From Methylobacterium sp. Leaf104 (lineage in GTDB: Bacteria; Pseudomonadota; Alphaproteobacteria; Rhizobiales; Beijerinckiaceae): a stretch of DNA of 64,000 nt. This document shows positions 26,012 through 35,369 of the stretch, piece after piece; position 1 is the stretch's first letter; every line of letters begins with the position of its first letter. Where the stretch lies: positions 251,055-315,054 of the forward strand of contig NZ_LMMZ01000034.1 of the NCBI RefSeq assembly GCF_001422885.1. The letters run 5' to 3'. The notes under the pieces are model-generated. The model saw nothing but the letters and a program-made list of their open reading frames with translations, made no database searches and was not told the DNA's origin. A program made the translations under genes and the position numbers.

Positions 26012-28255
26012 ATGATGCGCCAATACGAACTTGTCGAGCGGGTGAAGCGCTACAATCCCGCGGCGAACGAGGCCCTGCTCAACCGCGCCTATGTCTACGC
26101 CATGCGTGCTCATGGCACGCAGAAGCGCGCCTCGGGCGATCCGTTCTTCGCCCATCCCCTCGAGGTCGCCGGAATTCTCACCGACCTCCGGCTCGACGAC
26201 GCCACCATCGTCGCTGCGGTGCTGCACGACACCGTGGAGGACACGGCCGCCACCCTCGACGAGATCCGCGAGCTGTTCAGCCCGGAAATCGGCGCCCTGG
26301 TGGACGGCCTGACCAAGCTGAAGCGCCTCGATCTCGTCTCGAAGCGCGCGGCGCAAGGCGAAAACTTCCGCAAGCTGCTCCTGGCGGTGGCCGCCGATGT
26401 CCGCGTGCTCCTCGTCAAGCTCGCCGACCGACTGCACAACATGCGCACGCTCCATCACATGAGAGCGGACAAGCGCGAGCGCATCGCGGAGGAGACCCTC
26501 GACATCTACGCGCCGCTCGCCGGCCGCATGGGCATGCAGGAACTGCGCGAGGAATTGGAAGACCTCGCGCTCCGGAACCTCAAACCGGAGATCTACGCCA
26601 CCATCGAACAGCGCCTTGCCGACCTCTCGGCGAAGTCCGAGCGCCTCGTGGAGAGCATCGAGCACGATCTGACCGCGAAGCTCTCGGCGCAAGGCATCAA
26701 GGCCGTCGTCAGGGGACGCCAGAAGCGGCCCTACTCGATCTCGGCCAAGATGGAGCGCAAGTCCGTCGCCTTCGAGCAGCTGTCGGACATCTTCGGCTTC
26801 CGGGTCGTGGTCGAGACGCTGGCCGATTGCTACGGCGCGCTCGGCGTCGTCCATACGAGCTGGCCGATGGTTCCGGGCCGGTACAAGGACTACATCTCGA
26901 CGCCGAAGCAGAACGACTACCGCTCGATCCACACCACGGTGATCGGCCCGAAGAGCCAGCGCGTCGAGCTGCAGATCCGCACCGCCGCCATGGACGAGAT
27001 CGCCGAGTACGGCATCGCGGCCCACGCCCACTACAAGGAGAGCGGCGGCAAGGACGAGATCGGCGGCGGACATCCCCGCCTCGCGACCGAGAGCGGCGCC
27101 TATCAGTGGCTGCGCCGAACGATCGAACTTCTGGCCGAGGGCGATAGCCCGGAGGAGTTCCTGGAGCACACGAAGCTCGAACTCTTTCAGGACCAGGTGT
27201 TCTGCTTCACCCCGAAGGGGCGCCTGATCGCTCTGCCCCGCGGCGCGACCCCGATCGATTTCGCCTACGCCGTCCATACCGACGTCGGAAACACGGCAGT
27301 GGGTGCCAAGATCAACGGCCGCATGGCGCCGCTGCTGCACGAACTGGTCAACGGCGACGAAGTCGAGATCGCCCGCTCGGACGGTGCCTCACCACCCGCG
27401 GCATGGGAATCTCTGGTGGTCACCGGCAAGGCGCGCGCTGCGATCCGGCGGGCGACCCGCTCCGCGGTGCGGCGCCAATATGCCGGCCTCGGCCGCCAGA
27501 TTCTCGACCGTGCCTTTGAGCGGGCGGCCAAGAGCTTTTCCGAGGACAAGCTGCGCGGTGCGCTTCCGCGCCTCGCCCGCCAGAGCACCGAGGACGTGTT
27601 CGCCGCGGTCGGGCGCGGCGAGATGTTCTCCGGCGATGTCGTGCGGGCAGTCTATCCGGACCATAAGGACGAGCGCCGCAGTGCTCCGGCGCCCCTGCCG
27701 CAGCCGGCCTCCACGGACGGCGCCGGGCGCCTCAGCCTCGCGAAGGATCAGACCATGCGCCTGACCTTCCCGGAAGGGGCGGGTACGGACCACGGCCGAT
27801 CGGACGGCATCCCGATCCGCGGGCTCGACAGCGACCTACCGGTCAGCTTCGCACCCAACGGTGGTGCCGTGCCTGGCGACCGCATCGTCGGCATCCTCAC
27901 CCCCGGGGTCGGCGTCACGATCTACCCGATCCAGTCGGCGGCCCTGGCCGCCTTCGACAACGAGCCCGACCGCTGGCTCGACGTGCGCTGGGACGTCGAG
28001 GCCGGGACCAGCGAGCGCTTCCCGGCGCGCCTCGCCCTGCAGTCGATCAATGAACCCGGCGTTCTCGCGCAGATCGCTCAGGTCATCGCCGACCATGACG
28101 GCAACATCGACAACGTCTCGATGAAGCGAAAGACGCAAGACTTTACCCAGATCGTCATCGACCTCTCGGTCTGGGACTTGAAGCACCTGAACGCGATCGT
28201 GTTCGAGCTTCGTGGCAAGCGGACTGTCAACAAGGTCGAGCGGGTGAACGGGTAG
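26012..28255 (+). CDS. rsh: bifunctional (p)ppGpp synthetase/hydrolase (RelA/SpoT homologue)
   Basis: The 747-residue protein has an N-terminal HD hydrolase domain (AAVLHDTVEDT), the synthetase domain with the basic RXKD motif (GRYKDYIS, then RSIHTTV), a TGS domain (QVFCFTPKGRLIALPRGATP) and a C-terminal ACT domain (NEPGVLAQIAQVIADHDGNI). The RXKD motif rather than EXDD marks a bifunctional enzyme. Rsh sets (p)ppGpp in starvation and is usually the sole long RSH in alphaproteobacteria. The start at 26012 (MMRQYELVERV) matches family N-termini; an open extension to 25922 is not convincing. Confidence 0.93.
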   Translation: MMRQYELVERVKRYNPAANEALLNRAYVYAMRAHGTQKRASGDPFFAHPLEVAGILTDLRLDDATIVAAVLHDTVEDTAATLDEIRELFSPEIGALVDGLTKLKRLDLVSKRAAQGENFRKLLLAVAADVRVLLVKLADRLHNMRTLHHMRADKRERIAEETLDIYAPLAGRMGMQELREELEDLALRNLKPEIYATIEQRLADLSAKSERLVESIEHDLTAKLSAQGIKAVVRGRQKRPYSISAKMERKSVAFEQLSDIFGFRVVVETLADCYGALGVVHTSWPMVPGRYKDYISTPKQNDYRSIHTTVIGPKSQRVELQIRTAAMDEIAEYGIAAHAHYKESGGKDEIGGGHPRLATESGAYQWLRRTIELLAEGDSPEEFLEHTKLELFQDQVFCFTPKGRLIALPRGATPIDFAYAVHTDVGNTAVGAKINGRMAPLLHELVNGDEVEIARSDGASPPAAWESLVVTGKARAAIRRATRSAVRRQYAGLGRQILDRAFERAAKSFSEDKLRGALPRLARQSTEDVFAAVGRGEMFSGDVVRAVYPDHKDERRSAPAPLPQPASTDGAGRLSLAKDQTMRLTFPEGAGTDHGRSDGIPIRGLDSDLPVSFAPNGGAVPGDRIVGILTPGVGVTIYPIQSAALAAFDNEPDRWLDVRWDVEAGTSERFPARLALQSINEPGVLAQIAQVIADHDGNIDNVSMKRKTQDFTQIVIDLSVWDLKHLNAIVFELRGKRTVNKVERVNG

Positions 28256-28661
28256 GGCCGGCCGTCGTTGCGGAAGGACCCAGCCTCGGCCCGGCGCTGC
28301 CCAGGCCCCGCGCGACCCGCCGGCTGCTTCACTTCCGTCGCATGACCAGGTTTACATCTATTGCGCGCAAACCCGGGATACAGGAATTCCTTGGTTGCAG
28401 ATCGGAGTCGCGCCAGTAAGAACGACGCGAAATATTATTCTCAAGTCAGCAAAATTTGACTTTTCGCGACGCCGAGCCTTAATCAATCAGAAGGTATTGC
28501 AGTCGACATATCAGGGCTGAACGATCAGACCGCAGACTTTTGCGACGCTCGATTTTCCATAATTTCTGCAGCGAGTCCGAGCGAAACAGGCAAAAACTGA
28601 TCACGCCGCCATAATCATTTCAAATATTCATTCTTTTTCCTCCTGTTAAGTGGATTTTTCG
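28256..28661. other. intergenic leader upstream of the NYN-domain gene
   Basis: About 400 bases, noticeably AT-richer from 28370 onward. No ORF, tRNA or strong hairpin is evident. TTAA-gtggatt-TTTC just before the gene (28646-28660) is only half of a CtrA-type box. The region presumably carries the NYN gene promoter. Confidence 0.4.
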
Positions 28662-29336
28662 ATGAGCGCACAACAGCGCAGCGCCCTGTTTATCGATGGC
28701 GCCAATCTCTATGCGGCAACGAAAGCACTCGGCTTCGATATAGACTACAGAAGACTCCTGAGGGAATTCCAATCACGAGATTCGCTGCTCAGGGCCTTCT
28801 ACTACACCGCAATCGTCGAAGATCAGGAATATTCCTCGATCCGTCCGTTGATCGACTGGCTCGACTACAACGGCTTTCGGGTCGTCACCAAGCCTGCCAA
28901 GGAATTCGTCGACTCGATGGGTCGGCGGAAGGTGAAGGGCAACATGGACATCGAGTTGGCGATCGATGCGCTGGAACTCGCTCCTCACATCGACCACATG
29001 GTGCTGTTCTCCGGTGACGGAGACTTCCGCTCCCTAGTGGAGGCGATGCAGCGCCGCGGCGTCCGGGTCACCGTCGTCAGCACGATCCAAACGCAGCCCG
29101 CGATGATTGCGGACGACCTTCGGCGGCAGGCGGACGAGTTCGTCGACCTGGCGCATTTGATCTCGCGGATCGGCCGCGATCCCGGCGAGCGGGCGTCGCG
29201 CGGCCCGGACAACCGGAACAACGGCGATACCGGGACCCGTTCCCGCGGCGAGACGCCGGAACGTTCGGCGCGCCCGAGCCCGGCACTGGAAAGCCGCTAC
29301 GGCATCCGCCAGGACGACGAGCCGGTGGGCTCGTGA
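28662..29336 (+). CDS. LabA-like NYN-domain protein (putative PIN-like ribonuclease)
   Basis: The 224-residue protein holds a NYN (DUF88) domain: ALFIDGANLYAATKALGFDI with the first Asp, KGNMDIELAIDALE with the middle acidic pair and MVLFSGDGDFRSLVEAMQRR with the final Asp cluster. These are the metal-binding acidic residues of the PIN-like nuclease fold. The last 60 residues are Arg/Gly/Pro-rich and probably disordered. Substrate and role are unknown; alphaproteobacteria commonly have such a gene near smpB or rsh. ATG 28662 is preferred to a GTG at 28650 because neither has a clear ribosome site and the domain follows at once. Confidence 0.8.
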   Translation: MSAQQRSALFIDGANLYAATKALGFDIDYRRLLREFQSRDSLLRAFYYTAIVEDQEYSSIRPLIDWLDYNGFRVVTKPAKEFVDSMGRRKVKGNMDIELAIDALELAPHIDHMVLFSGDGDFRSLVEAMQRRGVRVTVVSTIQTQPAMIADDLRRQADEFVDLAHLISRIGRDPGERASRGPDNRNNGDTGTRSRGETPERSARPSPALESRYGIRQDDEPVGS

Positions 29337-29354
29337 GACTCCCGTCCTCCGGGG

Positions 29355-29828
29355 TCAGCCCTTGTCGCGCATGATCCGGGCGCGGTCGCGCTGCCAGTCG
29401 CGCTCCTTCGAAGCCTCGCGCTTGTCGTGGAGCTTCTTGCCGCGGCCGAGGCCGAGCTCGATCTTGGCCCGGCCGCGCTCGTTGAAATAGATCTTCAGCG
29501 GCACGACGGTGAAGCCCTCGCGCTGAGTGGCGCCGATCAGCTTGTTGATCTGCTTGCGGTGGAGCAGCAGTCGGCGCGGTCGCTTGGTCTCGTGGTTGAA
29601 GCGGTTCGCCTCGACGTATTCCGGGATGTAGGCGTTGAACAGCATCAGGTCGGTGCCGGACGGACCGGCATAGGCCTCCCCGATGGTCGCCTTGCCCTTG
29701 CGCAGGGATTTGACCTCGGTCCCCGTCAGGGCGAGCCCGGCCTCCAGCGTATCGGTGATCTCGTAGTGGTAGCGGGCGGCGCGGTTGTCGGCGACGACGC
29801 GGCGGTTCGATTCGGGTTTGGGAGCCAT
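29355..29828 (-). CDS. smpB: SsrA-binding protein SmpB
   Basis: The 157-residue protein shows the SmpB core: NRAARYHYEITDTLEAGLAL, TGTEVKSLRKGKATIGEAY, LLHRKQINKLIG and the basic tail KKLHDKREASKERDWQRD, which inserts into the ribosome. SmpB escorts tmRNA to stalled ribosomes for trans-translation. It converges with the NYN gene and follows dapA. The tmRNA gene itself is not visible here. ATG 29828 is used; a GTG one codon upstream is possible. Confidence 0.95.
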   Translation of the reverse strand: MAPKPESNRRVVADNRAARYHYEITDTLEAGLALTGTEVKSLRKGKATIGEAYAGPSGTDLMLFNAYIPEYVEANRFNHETKRPRRLLLHRKQINKLIGATQREGFTVVPLKIYFNERGRAKIELGLGRGKKLHDKREASKERDWQRDRARIMRDKG

Positions 29829-29910
29829 CACAACGTCGGGTCAGGCCGGTCGCGCCATCGCGACCGGGCCGAGGGATATGGTTCTGCGCGGACCGCTTTG
29901 CCAGACGGGC

Positions 29911-30810
29911 TCAGGCGTCGAGAAGGCCCGCGTGACGCAGGGCGGCATCGACGAGCGCCTTCGTCTCCGCGCTGACCGTGAGGAGCGGCAGCCGCACCTC
30001 GTCGGTCATCAGGCCGAGGCGTGCGAGGGCATACTTCGCCGGTGACGGATTCGGCTCCACGAACATGCTGGCATGCAGCGGCATCAGCCGATCCTGGATC
30101 TGCAGCGCCTTGGCGTAATTGCCGCCGAGTGTCGCGTCCTGCAGGTCGGCGCAAAGCCGGGGCGCCACGTTCGACACGACCGAGATGCAGCCGCAGCCGC
30201 CATGGGCGTTGAAGCCCAGAGCGGTCGCATCTTCACCGGAAAGCTGGATGAAGTCTTCACCCATGGCCTGACGCTGCAGGCTGACGCGGTCGAGCTTGGC
30301 CGTCGCATCCTTCACGCCGGCGATGTTCTTGAGCTCGTAAAGGCGCGCCATCGTTTCGACGCTCATGTCGACGATGGAACGCCCAGGAATGTTGTACAGG
30401 ATGATCGGAATGCCGATGGCGTCGTTCACGGCCTTGAAGTGCGCGTAGAGGCCGGCCTGGGTCGGTTTGTTGTAGTACGGCGTGACCACGAGCACGGCAT
30501 CGGCTCCGGCCCTCTCGGCGTGGCGCGCGCGCTCCACGGCCTCGGCGGTGGAGTTCGAGCCGGCGCCGGCAATCACGGGCACGCGGCCGGCGGCCTCCTC
30601 AATGCAGATCTCGACCACGCGGTCGTGTTCGGCATGGCTCAGGGTCGGACTCTCGCCGGTGGTGCCAGTGGGAACGAGCCCGTGGATGCCTTCAGCGATC
30701 TGCCAGTTCACGAATTTGCGGAAGGCCGCCTCGTCGAAGGCTCCGTCCTTGAACGGAGTCACGAGGGCGGTCATCGCGCCCCTGAGGCGTCGTGTGGAGG
30801 TCTCGGTCAT
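29911..30810 (-). CDS. dapA: 4-hydroxy-tetrahydrodipicolinate synthase
   Basis: The 299-residue TIM-barrel enzyme has GTTGESPTLSHAEH, the Tyr of YYNKPTQAGLYAHF, YNIPGRS and the Schiff-base Lys in NIAGVKDATA. It condenses pyruvate with aspartate semialdehyde on the lysine/diaminopimelate path, which feeds peptidoglycan. The start at 30810 (MTETSTRRLRG) is chosen; in-frame upstream ATGs exist but give no family sequence. It is divergent from slt. Confidence 0.94.
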   Translation of the reverse strand: MTETSTRRLRGAMTALVTPFKDGAFDEAAFRKFVNWQIAEGIHGLVPTGTTGESPTLSHAEHDRVVEICIEEAAGRVPVIAGAGSNSTAEAVERARHAERAGADAVLVVTPYYNKPTQAGLYAHFKAVNDAIGIPIILYNIPGRSIVDMSVETMARLYELKNIAGVKDATAKLDRVSLQRQAMGEDFIQLSGEDATALGFNAHGGCGCISVVSNVAPRLCADLQDATLGGNYAKALQIQDRLMPLHASMFVEPNPSPAKYALARLGLMTDEVRLPLLTVSAETKALVDAALRHAGLLDA

Positions 30811-30929
30811 CCTGGCGTTCCCAGCCGTCGGTCTCGTCATGGGCCGGTGTTCCGGCAGCGGCACCGCTTCGCGCGGACGGGCAGACATAGGCCCTCGCCC
30901 CCACCGGCGCAAACGCTGCTTTTACGGGG

Positions 30930-30944
30930 TTAATGCCTTCTTAA
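30930..30944 (+). promoter_or_regulatory. perfect CtrA-type box upstream of slt
   Basis: TTAA-tgccttc-TTAA matches the CtrA consensus TTAA-N7-TTAA exactly. It lies 53 bases before the lytic transglycosylase start and 119 bases before dapA, so it could serve either divergent gene. TTAA pairs at this spacing are rare in the rest of the GC-rich window. Confidence 0.55.
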
Positions 30945-30997
30945 TGCCCTCTGGGTGAGCTTGAAGGCCTGTCCACGGTGATGGGACTGGAAGAACC

Positions 30998-33268
30998 ATG
31001 GTGTTCTCGACGCAGCGCGCAGCCCTGATGCTGGCCTTCAGCCTGGTTTCGGCCGGAGCCATCGCGGCCTCCTCCGGCCCGGAGGCGGATGCCCCGAGCC
31101 TACGCCCGGCCAGCGACGCGGTGGCCCCCTCCTCCGCCCTCCCGGAGGCCAAGGTCGCAGACCCGACGGCGGCAGATGCCCTGAAGATCGAGGCGAAGTC
31201 GCCCGAGGCCGCGCCGAGCCAGGGCCTCCCCGCTGCCGCGAAGGCCTACGCCTCGGCCGATCCCGAGGCCGGAATTGCCTTTCCGATGCCGGACGCCACC
31301 GTCTCCCCGGCGGCGCCCGTCCCGGAAGTGCCCGACTTGAGCCGGGCGGCGCAGGTGGCGCCCGAGATCGACTTGCCGGCTCTGCGCCAGGCGATCGACG
31401 CCTATCGCAAGGGGCGTGTCTCCGAGGGCGACCGGCTGCGGGACGGCTTCAAGGATCCGGCGGCGCGCGCCCTCCTCGAATGGGTGGCGATCCGGGCTGG
31501 GGCCGGCATCGGCTTCGAGCGCACGGTCGCGTTCACCCGCAGCAATCCGGACTGGCCGGCCGGCCCCCTCCTTCGGCGCCGAGCCGAGGAGGCCCTGCTC
31601 ACCGAGCGTCGCAATCCTGCAACCGTGAGAGCCTTCTTCGCCGCCTCGCGGCCCGCGAGTGCGCCGGGCAAGTTCGCCCTGGCGCTGGCCTCCAAGGCGG
31701 ACGGCCTCGACGAGGACGCCGCGGCCCTGGTCCGCGACCTGTGGCGTTCCGAGACTTTCGGCCGAAATCTCGAGGCGAAGGTCCTCGACGCCTTTCCGAC
31801 GACCCTGACGCGGATCGACCACCGCTACCGGATGGAGCGCGCGCTGCTGAAGGAGGATTACGACACCGCCGGTCGGGCCGCGACCTTGGCCGGCGGCAGC
31901 TACGCGACCCTGGTTCGCGCCCGCCGGGCCGTCGAGGACAAGAGTTCGGCGGCCCCCTCCGCCCTCAACGCGGTCCCCCCGTCCCTGCGGAGCGATTCGT
32001 CCTACATCCTGTCGCGGGCGCAGTACCTGCGCCGGCACGACAAGTTCGCTGAAGCGGCCGCGATGCTCGCCACGGCACCCTCGAATCCTGACGTCCTGGT
32101 CGACGGCGACGAGTGGTGGGTCGAGCGCCGAATCGTCGCGCGCAAGCTCATCGACAGCAACGACCCGGGCGCCGCCTACGCGGTGGCCCGCGCGCCCTGC
32201 GCCCGCACCGTCGAGAAGCGGATCGAGGCCGAATTCCACGCCGGCTGGATCGCGCTGCGGTTCCAGGACGACGCCGCCAAGGCGGCGCTGCACTTCGCCG
32301 AAGCGGCCCGGATCGCCGAAACACCGATCTCCCTGGCCCGCACCGCCTACTGGCAGGGCCGCGCCGCCGAGGCCCTCGGCCAGGCCGAGGCCGCCAAGGC
32401 CTTCTACGAGCGCGCCGCCCTCCAGCCGATCGCGTATTACGGACAGCTGGCGCGGACGAAGCTCGGACGCTCCAGCCTGTCGCTGCGCAGCATCCCTGCG
32501 CTCGATACCGCCCAACAGGCCGCTTTCGATCAGCGCCTCTATGTCCGGGCCCTGAAGATGCTCGAGGCGGCTGCGATCCGCGACCTGGCCCTGCCCCTCT
32601 ACATCGACACCGCCAACCGCCTCACCGATGCGGCCGAGCTGGAAGCGCTCGGAAACGTCGCCGCCGAGCAGCGCAACTCCCGCGCCCTGGTGGCCATCGG
32701 CAAGATCGCTGTCCAGCGCGGTCTGCCCCTCGACGCGCATGCCTACCCGACCATCGGCATCCCGAACTACGAGGCCTCCTCCGCCGTGCCCCTCGTGGAG
32801 AAGGCGATGGTCTTCGCCATCGCTCGGCAGGAAAGCCAGTTCGACCCGCAGGCCCAGTCCAGCGTCGGCGCACGCGGCTTGATGCAGATGATGCCGGCCA
32901 CCGCCCAGCGCACCGCGCGCCGGGTCAGCGCGAGCTTCGACACCGACCGTCTGACAAGCGACCCCGCCTACAATGCCCGTCTTGGGCAGGCCCATCTCGG
33001 CGAGTTGATGGAAGATTGGCGCGGCTCGTACATCCTCGCCTTCGCTTCATACAATGCCGGCGGCGGCAACGTGAAGAAGTGGATCGACGCCTACGGCGAC
33101 CCGCGCAAGGGCGGAGTCGATCCAATCGACTGGGTCGAGCGCATCCCCTTCACCGAGACGCGCAACTACGTTCAGCGGGTGATGGAGAACCTGCAAGTCT
33201 ACCGCAATCGCCTCGACGGCAAGAGCGCCCTCCTCATCGATGGCGACCTTCAGCGCGGAGCGCGCTGA
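30998..33268 (+). CDS. slt: soluble lytic murein transglycosylase (Slt-type)
   Basis: The 756-residue protein starts with a signal peptide (MVFSTQRAALMLAFSLVSAG). A long superhelical region of alpha-hairpin repeats (about 120-570) precedes a C-terminal lysozyme-like SLT domain. The catalytic Glu is in IARQESQFDP, followed by SSVGARGLMQMMPATA and SYNAGGGNVKKWI. Slt cleaves glycan strands and releases 1,6-anhydro-muropeptides in the periplasm. The ATG at 30998 is supported by the signal peptide. It is a single gene behind the TTAA-N7-TTAA box. Confidence 0.92.
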   Translation: MVFSTQRAALMLAFSLVSAGAIAASSGPEADAPSLRPASDAVAPSSALPEAKVADPTAADALKIEAKSPEAAPSQGLPAAAKAYASADPEAGIAFPMPDATVSPAAPVPEVPDLSRAAQVAPEIDLPALRQAIDAYRKGRVSEGDRLRDGFKDPAARALLEWVAIRAGAGIGFERTVAFTRSNPDWPAGPLLRRRAEEALLTERRNPATVRAFFAASRPASAPGKFALALASKADGLDEDAAALVRDLWRSETFGRNLEAKVLDAFPTTLTRIDHRYRMERALLKEDYDTAGRAATLAGGSYATLVRARRAVEDKSSAAPSALNAVPPSLRSDSSYILSRAQYLRRHDKFAEAAAMLATAPSNPDVLVDGDEWWVERRIVARKLIDSNDPGAAYAVARAPCARTVEKRIEAEFHAGWIALRFQDDAAKAALHFAEAARIAETPISLARTAYWQGRAAEALGQAEAAKAFYERAALQPIAYYGQLARTKLGRSSLSLRSIPALDTAQQAAFDQRLYVRALKMLEAAAIRDLALPLYIDTANRLTDAAELEALGNVAAEQRNSRALVAIGKIAVQRGLPLDAHAYPTIGIPNYEASSAVPLVEKAMVFAIARQESQFDPQAQSSVGARGLMQMMPATAQRTARRVSASFDTDRLTSDPAYNARLGQAHLGELMEDWRGSYILAFASYNAGGGNVKKWIDAYGDPRKGGVDPIDWVERIPFTETRNYVQRVMENLQVYRNRLDGKSALLIDGDLQRGAR

Positions 33269-33337
33269 AGGTCGCGTGGTCAGGCGGGCACGGCCGCGCT
33301 ACTTGGTAGGGTCTCCCCCGCCTACCCTGGATCCGCC

Positions 33338-34096
33338 GTGCCCGAACCCATCGAATCCGCCGCCATCACCGCCGCCGTCCTGGTCATCGGTGACGAGATC
33401 CTGTCCGGGCGCACCAAGGACAAGAACATCGGCACCATCGCGGATTACTGCACCGCCATCGGCGTCGATCTGAAGGAAGTGCGTATCGTGCCCGACGAGG
33501 CCGACTGCATCATTGCCGCCATCAATGCCCTGCGAGGCTCCTACACCTATCTGTTCACCACTGGCGGCATCGGCCCGACCCACGACGACATCACGGCCGA
33601 CTGCGTCGCCGCCGCCTTCGGCGTGTCGATCGACGTCGACCCGCGCGCGAAGGCGATGCTGCTGGAGCGCCACCGGCCCGAGGACCTGAACGAGGCGCGC
33701 CTGCGCATGGCCCGCATTCCGGCCGGGGCCGACCTCATCGCCAATCCGGTCTCCAAGGCGCCGGGCTTCCGCCTAGGCAACGTCATCGTCATGGCCGGCG
33801 TGCCGGGTATCATGCAGGCCATGCTCGACAATGTCGGACCGACCCTGGCGACCGGTGCCAAGGTGCTGTCGGAGACCATCGAGGCCGGCAACCTGCCCGA
33901 AGGCACCTATGCGGGAGGCCTCGCGGCCATCGCCAAGGCCCACGCGACGGTCTCGATCGGCTCCTATCCGTCGATGACGCCGAATGGATTTGCCAACCGG
34001 ATCGTCGTGCGCGGCCGGGACGCCGCGGCTTTGGCAGCCGCCCGGGCCGAGGTGGATGCGCTCCTTGGCGAATTGCGCGGCGGCTCACCCGCCTGA
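33338..34096 (+). CDS. MoaB/CinA-type molybdopterin-binding domain protein
   Basis: The 252-residue protein is a MoCF_biosynth domain: VLVIGDEILSGRTKDKNIGT, LFTTGGIGPTHDDITADCV and VIVMAGVPGIMQAML, as in CinA and its COG1058 relatives. It lacks the C-terminal nicotinamide-nucleotide amidase domain of full CinA, so competence or pyridine-nucleotide roles are not assured. The start is a GTG at 33338. It lies between slt and the FNT channel. Confidence 0.8.
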   Translation: MPEPIESAAITAAVLVIGDEILSGRTKDKNIGTIADYCTAIGVDLKEVRIVPDEADCIIAAINALRGSYTYLFTTGGIGPTHDDITADCVAAAFGVSIDVDPRAKAMLLERHRPEDLNEARLRMARIPAGADLIANPVSKAPGFRLGNVIVMAGVPGIMQAMLDNVGPTLATGAKVLSETIEAGNLPEGTYAGGLAAIAKAHATVSIGSYPSMTPNGFANRIVVRGRDAAALAAARAEVDALLGELRGGSPA

Positions 34097-34166
34097 ACTT
34101 CCGCGCTCCCGACGCGCTTCCATCCGAGCGGCCCTCACCGATCGAGGGACACCGGGAGCAGATGTG

Positions 34167-35012
34167 ATGGTCGATGAGCGCGAGGACGGGGTCGACACGA
34201 TGGCCGAGACCGTCGCGGAGATCGGTCGGCCCGATGCCTTCGTGCTGCACGAGGTCATCCGTCTCGAGGGCGACGAGGAACTCCGCCGCCGGGGTAGTGC
34301 CCTATTGCTGTCGGCCGTCGCCGCCGGTCTGACGATGGGATTCTCCCTCATCGTGCCCGGCGTGCTGAAGGCGCACCTGCCCGAGGCGCCCTGGGCCGTC
34401 CTGATCACGAGCCTCGGCTACGCCACCGGCTTCCTCATCGTCGTCCTGGGTCGCCAGCAGCTGTTCACCGAGAACACGCTGACGCCGATCCTGCCGCTGC
34501 TGCACGACCGGAGCCGGACCACTCTGAGACGGGTCCTCCGGCTCTGGGGAATCGTGCTGACGGGCAACATCGTGGCGACAGCGGCGATCGCGGCAGTGCT
34601 CGCCTATTCGGATGCCTTCGAGCCGCGCGTCCACGCCGCGTTCTCGGCGCTCAGCCAGCACGCCATCGGATCTGCCTTCGGCACCACGGTGATCAAAGCC
34701 GTCTTCGCCGGCTGGCTCATCGCCCTGATGGTGTGGATGCTGCCGGCGACGGGCTCGGCCGCGCCGTTCGTCATCATCCTCATCACCTGGCTGGTCTCGA
34801 TGTGCGGACTCAGCCACATCGTCGCCGGCTCGGTCGACGCATTCTACCTCGTCTTCGCCGGCCAGGCGACGATGGTCGACTATGCCTGGCGATTCTTCCT
34901 GCCGACGCTCATCGGCAACGTCTTCGGTGGGACCGCCCTGGTGGCGGTGCTGAACTTCGGACAGGTCGCCCCGGAGGTCGAGGAGCAGAAGGCCTCCGAC
35001 GGCGAGGCGTGA
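34167..35012 (+). CDS. formate/nitrite transporter (FNT) family protein
   Basis: The 281-residue protein has six membrane helices and FNT motifs (AAGLTMGFSLIVPGVL, GRQQLFTENTLTPIL, WLIALMVWMLPATGSAAPF, CGLSHIVAGSVDAFYLVF). The N-terminal 40 residues are acidic and cytoplasmic. FNT channels carry formate, nitrite or hydrosulfide; formate would suit a methylotroph but this is inference. The closest subtype looks YfdC-like. The ATG at 34167 has GGGAGCA upstream; an in-frame GTG precedes it by one codon. Confidence 0.85.
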   Translation: MVDEREDGVDTMAETVAEIGRPDAFVLHEVIRLEGDEELRRRGSALLLSAVAAGLTMGFSLIVPGVLKAHLPEAPWAVLITSLGYATGFLIVVLGRQQLFTENTLTPILPLLHDRSRTTLRRVLRLWGIVLTGNIVATAAIAAVLAYSDAFEPRVHAAFSALSQHAIGSAFGTTVIKAVFAGWLIALMVWMLPATGSAAPFVIILITWLVSMCGLSHIVAGSVDAFYLVFAGQATMVDYAWRFFLPTLIGNVFGGTALVAVLNFGQVAPEVEEQKASDGEA

Positions 35013-35019
35013 CCCGCCA

Positions 35020-35238
35020 TCAATCGACCCGGTCGGGCTGCCCCCGGGCGTAGCCGTGGGAGATCAGCCGATCTCGCCGAAGCGTTCGCCGCTCAGCCTC
35101 GCACAGATCGGTCAGGGCATCGGCAACGGCGCGGTGCAGGGCCAGGATCGCGTCGCCCGCCGCCTCCTCCAAGTAGGCGGCGACGATCGCCTCCGCCGGC
35201 GCGATCCAGGTGGGCGCGGGGGTGGGGCGGGACTGCAT
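35020..35238 (-). CDS. hypothetical protein, 72 residues
   Basis: This small helical protein (MQSRPTPAPTWIAPAEAIVA, then alternating acidic and basic residues) has an AGGA ribosome site before ATG 35238. I recognise no family. It converges with the FNT gene. Confidence 0.5.
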   Translation of the reverse strand: MQSRPTPAPTWIAPAEAIVAAYLEEAAGDAILALHRAVADALTDLCEAERRTLRRDRLISHGYARGQPDRVD

Positions 35239-35369
35239 CGACGATCCTGAATGAGAACACATCAGGAACATGCGGCGGATGGCTCCGAATGGTCAACTGG
35301 GTCGCGGAGCTTTTCCGAAGGAACGATCCGTCGAGGGGGCCGGCGCACGAAGATGTGCCGGCACCGCCG

